From an uncultured Collinsella sp. (GTDB taxonomy: Bacteria; Actinomycetota; Coriobacteriia; Coriobacteriales; Coriobacteriaceae): a DNA stretch of 9,042 nt. The notes beneath the pieces were generated by a model that saw only the letters and a list, made by a program, of their open reading frames with translations, did not search any database and was not told the DNA's origin. The stretch is taken from positions 1 through 9,042 of the forward strand of contig UQIN01000036.1 in assembly GCA_900541035.1 (NCBI GenBank), in the 5' to 3' direction. Each line of letters begins with the position of its first letter. Positions within the stretch are counted from its first letter, which is position 1. Of the stretch, positions 6,701 to 9,042 are shown in pieces. A program made the translations under genes and the position numbers.

Positions 6701-6746
6701 GTCTGCCGATCTGGCTCAGGCGCTGGCACCCATTAAGGAGGCATAA
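3738..6746 (+). CDS. ebgA: Beta-galactosidase, GH2 family, Ebg type (large subunit)
   Basis: This cytoplasmic enzyme hydrolyses terminal beta-D-galactosides such as lactose. The 1002 residues match LacZ/EbgA length and order: sugar-binding jelly-roll (about 45-210), immunoglobulin-like domain (215-305), TIM barrel (about 306-590), a second immunoglobulin-like domain and the C-terminal beta-sandwich (about 705-985). The acid/base is Glu435 in WSMGNESG and the nucleophile is Glu497 in NCEYGHSMGN; His389 in ESHGF and Trp963 in GSNSWG align with active-site His391 and Trp999 of E. coli LacZ. The stretches YTDEGFPFP (93-101), EDQDMWWASGIFRDVYL (190-206), MGNGPGGLSEYQ (502-513) and GLGSNSWG (957-964) resemble EbgA more than LacZ. 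As in EbgA as I recall it, Asp95 and Asp564 replace LacZ Asn102 and Asn604. There is no signal peptide. GAAGGAG lies seven bases before the ATG. The stop is three bases before ebgC, so the two are translated together. The physiological substrate is not shown by sequence. Confidence 0.96.
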   Translation: MDAINDWENQALTHRNRLAPHAYFMGYETADLAATYSRELSRGFVQLSGSWQFRLFEGPAAVSNEELSTYEPEWDHVEVPHLWQVDGYGNLAYTDEGFPFPVDQPFVPSDDPTGVYQRIVNLPAVPAGAREIIRFDGIESYGELYVNGQFIGMTKGSRLSAEFDVTDALVEGDNLFAVKVLQYSDGSYIEDQDMWWASGIFRDVYLMQRPAAHLVDFRFRTHREGDAALITLDTVAEGATRVVYTLSDGENVVATGECVDGHAECSVTDAHFWNPEDPFLYDLTFEVYDGDQVSEYVPHRQGLAEVTVEGNHIYLNGTYFKMHGVNRHDHDDHKGRAVGLDRMRRDLELMKQHNINAVRTSHYANDPRFYELCDEYGIMLVAETDMESHGFENIGNIALVTDDPAWEPAYVDRIERLVMQERNHACIIMWSMGNESGYGCNIRAMYAKAHELDGRPVHYEEDRNADTVDVISTMYSRVSQMNDFGEHPFPKPRINCEYGHSMGNGPGGLSEYQEVFDRWDCIQGQFIWEWCDHGLAAVTEDGVAYDMYGGDNGDYPNNSNFCIDGMVFPWQQPSPGLTEYGQVICPVRMAYDTEAGELTVTNKRWFTTLEDVCLSAETLVDGDVVSRKTLMPGAVAPGESVQLPLVIHEAAVGETLLTVRAYTMATHVWCEPMFQLGASQFAIANHPAPAIAAPVRPELTVEETEQEIRIRSLNGELSFSKVNGTVSEWKASGRDVMASGPQVGFWHPLVDNHAQEYDSLWKDNFIDVMQTSTRKVSWKQDGNAVVVTVSQRIAPPVRAFGMRVELVYTVLPSGRVDLKVSGEPYGDYSDIIPRIGISFEVPGCDRAVEWYGHGPGENYPDSLRANPVGHYRTTVDDMFTPYVMPQDCANREGTRWVALRSSHGDGLVVTRPSDAASNPFSFSAWPYSCEAIDNAKHVYDLVKGDTVTVNINDQLLGLGSNSWGSEVLDSYRTRFESFSFEVSLRPLTSADLAQALAPIKEA

Positions 6747-6749
6747 GCC

Positions 6750-7205
6750 ATGCATGTCTTTAACTCGCGCGCCGATTTCGACGCTCAGATGAAGTCCGTC
6801 AAGAAGTGGATGCGTACCGGACAGGCGCTCGATGGTGTTGCCGACCTGCAGCACGACGTGGCTTACTCCATCGGCGACTCGTTGGTGTACTGGTGGGTGA
6901 ACGCCCACGAGGCGGCTACCGCCGATCTGGTCGGTCACCGTCGCTACCATGCCGTGCTCGCTCCGCTCGACGGCGACCTGACCGTCGAGGTTGCCCCCAA
7001 GGGAGGCCTCACCTGCACCCGCGCCTACAGCGATATCGATGATCGCGAGCGCTTTGAGGGTACGGGGGAGACCGTGACGATTCCCGCCGGCGGCGTTGCC
7101 GTCGTCGAAATTGACGAGGCATACCGTGTCGTGTCCGATGCCACGGATCCCCGCGTCGTGGTGCTGCACGTGACGGTTGAAGGATATTCCTTCCCCAACA
7201 AGTAG
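6750..7205 (+). CDS. ebgC: Beta-galactosidase small subunit, EbgC (YhcH/YjgK/YiaL family)
   Basis: EbgC is the small cupin-fold subunit that E. coli EbgA needs for full activity. The 151 residues match E. coli EbgC (149) in length and in motifs: KKW near the N-terminus (18-20), AYSIGDSLVY (38-47), GHRRYH (62-67), GETV (106-109), EAYR (123-126) and a C-terminal Asn-Lys. Residue 122 is Asp where E. coli EbgC, as I recall it, has His (HEAYR), so any metal-binding role of that position is lost here. The start is fixed by AAGGAGG (6735-6741), which lies inside the end of ebgA eight bases before the ATG, and only three bases separate the two genes. This tight coupling suggests the equimolar complex known from E. 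coli. The family also includes sugar-processing proteins such as YhcH, but the partner gene makes EbgC the firm choice. Confidence 0.95.
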   Translation: MHVFNSRADFDAQMKSVKKWMRTGQALDGVADLQHDVAYSIGDSLVYWWVNAHEAATADLVGHRRYHAVLAPLDGDLTVEVAPKGGLTCTRAYSDIDDRERFEGTGETVTIPAGGVAVVEIDEAYRVVSDATDPRVVVLHVTVEGYSFPNK

Positions 7206-7238
7206 TATTCGTCCACCTGGACGTTTGCTTCGCGCCGT

Positions 7239-7282
7239 TAAGGGGGATGGCTTTGTTGACTCCCTTTTCCCCATTCCCCTTA
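7239..7282 (+). promoter_or_regulatory. Long hairpin between ebgC and the permease gene
   Basis: TAAGGGGGATGG (7239-7250) pairs over 12 bp, with one G-U pair, with CCATTCCCCTTA (7271-7282) around a 20-nt loop. The 5' arm can instead pair with TCCCTTTT in the loop (7261-7268, two G-U pairs), so two exclusive folds exist. A smaller stem, CGTCC/GGACG (7210-7223), precedes it. The loop holds a near-consensus -35 hexamer (TTGACT, 7256-7261), but I find no matching -10. The stretch could be an attenuator or a messenger-stability element. Confidence 0.4.
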
Positions 7283-7291
7283 GCAGGTGCG

Positions 7292-7326
7292 CCGTCCGCG
7301 TTTGCACTTGCAGTCCGGACGGTTTT
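7292..7326 (+). terminator. Possible weak terminator or attenuator after ebgC
   Basis: CCGTCCG (7292-7298) pairs with CGGACGG (7316-7322) over a 17-nt loop and is followed by TTTT (7323-7326). The stem is GC-rich but the T-run is short and the loop long, so it probably terminates only part of the ebgAC transcripts. It would lower permease expression relative to ebgAC unless the permease has its own promoter. Confidence 0.4.
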
Positions 7327-7358
7327 AGATGAGATATAACGGATGATTGGGAGGGCTT

Positions 7359-8822
7359 ATGAGCTCTGAAAAACGAGGAACGATCGGTTCGTTCGCTCTG
7401 CTGGGCATGACGGTCGCCGCCGTGTTCGGTATCAAGAACATCATCAACAACAACGCGGCCATCGGCTTGGCAGCTGCGCCGTCGTTCTTCTTCGCCACGC
7501 TTTTGTACTTTGTCCCCTATACCCTGGTTACTGCCGAGTTCGTCGGCCTTAACAAGGACTCCGAGTCGGGCGTGTACGCATGGGTTAAGACCTCGATGGG
7601 TGGTCGCTGGGCGTTCCTGACGGCATTTAGCTACTGGTTCGTTAACCTGTTCTTCTTTGCGTCCGTCCTGCCCAACGTCATCATCTACGCGAGCTACGTG
7701 TTCTTTGGTGCCAACGCCGAGCTTTCGCAGCTGTGGATCACCATTATCGAGATCGTCGTCTTTGCTATCGCCACGTGGGTTTCGACCAAGGGCGCTAAGT
7801 GGATCGGCTCCATTTCCTCCTTCGGTTCGACCGCAGCTCTCGGCCTGACCGCCGTGTTCATCCTGCTGTCCCTGGCTGCTGCCTTTGGCGGCGTTGAGTT
7901 CGCTACGGCTCCTACTCCCGCTAACATGGCTCCCGACATGAGCAACTTCGCAACTGCGTGGGGCTTCTTCGGTACGCTTGCCTGGATCATCCAGGGCGTT
8001 GGCGGCGCTGAGTCTGTCGGCGTGTTCCTTAACGACCTTAAGGGTGGCGTCAAGGCCTTCGTGCGCACCGTCGTTATCGCCGGCCTGACCATCGGCCTTC
8101 TGTATGCAGGCGCTTCGCTGCTGGTTAACCTGTTCATCCCCGAGGGCGGCGTTGCCATCTCCACCGGTATCTTCGACGTATTCGGCGCTGTCTTTGCCCA
8201 CTTTGGCATTCCCATGGAAGTGTCTACGCGCGCCATCGGCTTGATCCTTCTCGCCGCCACGCTGGGCTCCCTCATGATGTGGACCTCTGCTCCCATCAAG
8301 GTTTTCTTCACCGAGATCCCCAAGGGCGTCTTTGGTAGCAAGATCGTCGAGCTCAACGAGCACGGCATTCCCGCCCGCGCCGCTTGGCTGCAGTTCGCCA
8401 TCGTCGTCCCCATCCTGATCATTCCGGCCCTGGGCTCCGGTAACCTCGACGACCTGCTCATGATCGTCACCAACATGACTGCTGCCACCGCTCTGCTCCC
8501 ACCGCTGCTGATTTTGCTTGCCTACTTTATGCTGCGCAAGAACTTCGACACCGCTCCCCGTGACTTCCGCATGGGCTCGCGTACCTTCGGTCTGGTCGTT
8601 GCTGCATTCCTGCTTGTGGTCTTCTGCTTCGTGCTTATCTGCGGCACCATTCCGCTCGATCAGCCGCTGTGGCTGACGCTGGTCTACAACGTTGGCGGCG
8701 TGGTTGTCTTCCTGGGCCTTGCCGTGATGTGGTACAACCGCTACATCAACCGCCTGCGCGAGACCGATCCCGAGGCCGCCGAGAACGAGCTTCGCCCTTC
8801 CGTCCTCGATATGATGGAGTAG
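7359..8822 (+). CDS. APC-superfamily permease (YjeM/GadC-like), substrate unknown
   Basis: This 487-residue polytopic inner-membrane protein has about twelve hydrophobic segments (roughly 12-30, 41-63, 84-112, 125-142, 155-176, 198-222, 235-258, 290-310, 341-358, 364-392, 408-430, 436-460). Segment 1 contains the broken-helix pattern MTVAAVFGIKN (17-27). The start of segment 2 through the SESGVYAWV loop (68-76) and segment 6 with GGAESVGVF (215-223) resemble amino-acid and amine exchangers such as GadC and YjeM. WTSAPIKVFFTEIPKGVF (308-325) followed by NEHGIPARAAWLQ (333-345) also recalls YjeM. The start is the ATG at 7359, preceded by GGGAGGG (7349-7355). An in-frame TTG at 7347 overlaps that binding site and is unlikely. 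The gene follows ebgC by 153 bases and ends at a strong terminator, so it is the last gene of the cluster. In E. coli, ebgC is followed by ygjI, also an APC-family permease of unknown substrate. Transport of an amino acid, amine or amino sugar is possible; a simple galactoside would be unusual for this family. Confidence 0.9.
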   Translation: MSSEKRGTIGSFALLGMTVAAVFGIKNIINNNAAIGLAAAPSFFFATLLYFVPYTLVTAEFVGLNKDSESGVYAWVKTSMGGRWAFLTAFSYWFVNLFFFASVLPNVIIYASYVFFGANAELSQLWITIIEIVVFAIATWVSTKGAKWIGSISSFGSTAALGLTAVFILLSLAAAFGGVEFATAPTPANMAPDMSNFATAWGFFGTLAWIIQGVGGAESVGVFLNDLKGGVKAFVRTVVIAGLTIGLLYAGASLLVNLFIPEGGVAISTGIFDVFGAVFAHFGIPMEVSTRAIGLILLAATLGSLMMWTSAPIKVFFTEIPKGVFGSKIVELNEHGIPARAAWLQFAIVVPILIIPALGSGNLDDLLMIVTNMTAATALLPPLLILLAYFMLRKNFDTAPRDFRMGSRTFGLVVAAFLLVVFCFVLICGTIPLDQPLWLTLVYNVGGVVVFLGLAVMWYNRYINRLRETDPEAAENELRPSVLDMME

Positions 8823-8871
8823 CGGCTAGGATTAATCTACGGCTGTGGAATAATTCGATTCCCTTTCCTAG

Positions 8872-8899
8872 GGAGGGGCCTTACGAGGCCCCTCCTTTT
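8872..8899 (+). terminator. Intrinsic terminator of the ebg-permease cluster
   Basis: GGAGGGGCC (8872-8880) pairs perfectly with GGCCCCTCC (8887-8895) around a 6-nt loop and is followed by TTTT (8896-8899). It lies 49 bases after the permease stop. Confidence 0.88.
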
Positions 8900-8917
8900 G
8901 TGTAAAGACTTTAGTCT

Positions 8918-9024
8918 GCTGGGCGCGCAGCGGCCAGCTTCAACCCACCCGCTACGCGGGTGGAGACAAACGGCTTTACAAAGCCATCCCTCCGACCGAT
9001 ATTGACGATTGTTCAGGCCGTCAA
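8918..9024. other. Cluster of hairpins, possible insertion-sequence end or structured RNA
   Basis: Four stems follow one another: GCTGG/CCAGC (8918-8938), CCACCCGC/GCGGGTGG with a 3-nt loop (8945-8963), GGCTTT/AAAGCC (8972-8985) and TTGACG/CGTCAA (9002-9024). On the minus strand the strongest hairpin is followed by GTTGAAG. That layout, a GC-rich subterminal hairpin then a short TTGAA/TTCAA-like tail, recalls the right end of IS200/IS605-type elements, whose tnpB transcript carries a guide RNA. A tnpB would have to lie beyond the right edge on the minus strand; none is visible. In the minus strand, two frames entering from the right edge stop at 9013-9015 and 9021-9023, compatible with a gene ending just before the hairpins. 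The type is uncertain. Confidence 0.3.
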
Positions 9025-9042
9025 GAATTCGAGTCGAAGGGG

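Noticed and set aside
7347..7358. TTG start giving a 491-residue permease
   Set aside because: The TTG overlaps the GGGAGGG ribosome binding site that is correctly spaced for the ATG at 7359.
6012..8363. Minus-strand open frame of 783 codons opposite ebgA, ebgC and the permease
   Set aside because: It crosses three good plus-strand genes and their intergenic regions and has no family-like motif.
9020..9042. tRNA-like T-arm (TTCGAGTCGAA) at the right edge
   Set aside because: The short similarity is not accompanied by any cloverleaf on either strand; the remaining arms are absent.
8840..9042. Open minus-strand frame entering from the right edge and running to about 8840
   Set aside because: It reads through the hairpins and the cluster terminator, lacks a visible start and resembles no family; two other frames close earlier and fit a gene end equally well.

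Overview
The window looks like chromosomal DNA of a GC-rich actinobacterium, most probably a gut Coriobacteriia (Collinsella-like). This rests on GC-rich third codon positions, strong GGAGG-type ribosome binding sites, and protein sequences that read like that group. The genus is an inference, not a demonstrated assignment.

Layout. Positions 1-313 are non-coding. They hold a perfect 40-bp palindrome and a bulged hairpin directly before the ribosome binding site of aspS. The gene aspS (314-2101, +) encodes a bacterial-type aspartyl-tRNA synthetase and ends in a clear intrinsic terminator. Between aspS and a convergent LacI-family regulator lies a strictly periodic array of alternating inverted arms (2201-2339), which probably also terminates the regulator transcript. 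The regulator (2345-3361, -) is divergent from a beta-galactosidase operon. The 376-bp divergent region carries three identical 14-bp CAACCGGTTG-core operators around the operon promoter. The operon is ebgA (3738-6746, +), a GH2 beta-galactosidase of the Ebg type, then ebgC (6750-7205, +), its small second subunit. After a structured 153-bp gap comes an APC-superfamily permease (7359-8822, +) with a strong terminator. The last ~120 bases (8918-9042) contain no recognised gene but form a run of hairpins that may be the end of an IS200/IS605-type element or another structured RNA.

How the parts fit. The regulator probably represses ebgAC through the three operators, one over the -35 hexamer and one over the predicted transcription start. 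EbgA and EbgC together would hydrolyse a beta-galactoside in the cytoplasm. No sugar transporter is visible. The downstream permease belongs to an amino-acid/amine transporter family, yet the order ebgA-ebgC-APC permease matches Escherichia coli (ebgA-ebgC-ygjI), so the association may be meaningful. aspS is unrelated housekeeping.

No clearly new system is evident. The most interesting features are the non-coding ones: the 40-bp palindrome, the covarying 31-nt-period array, the triple operator and the right-edge hairpin cluster. The shared Ebg-permease gene order is also notable.
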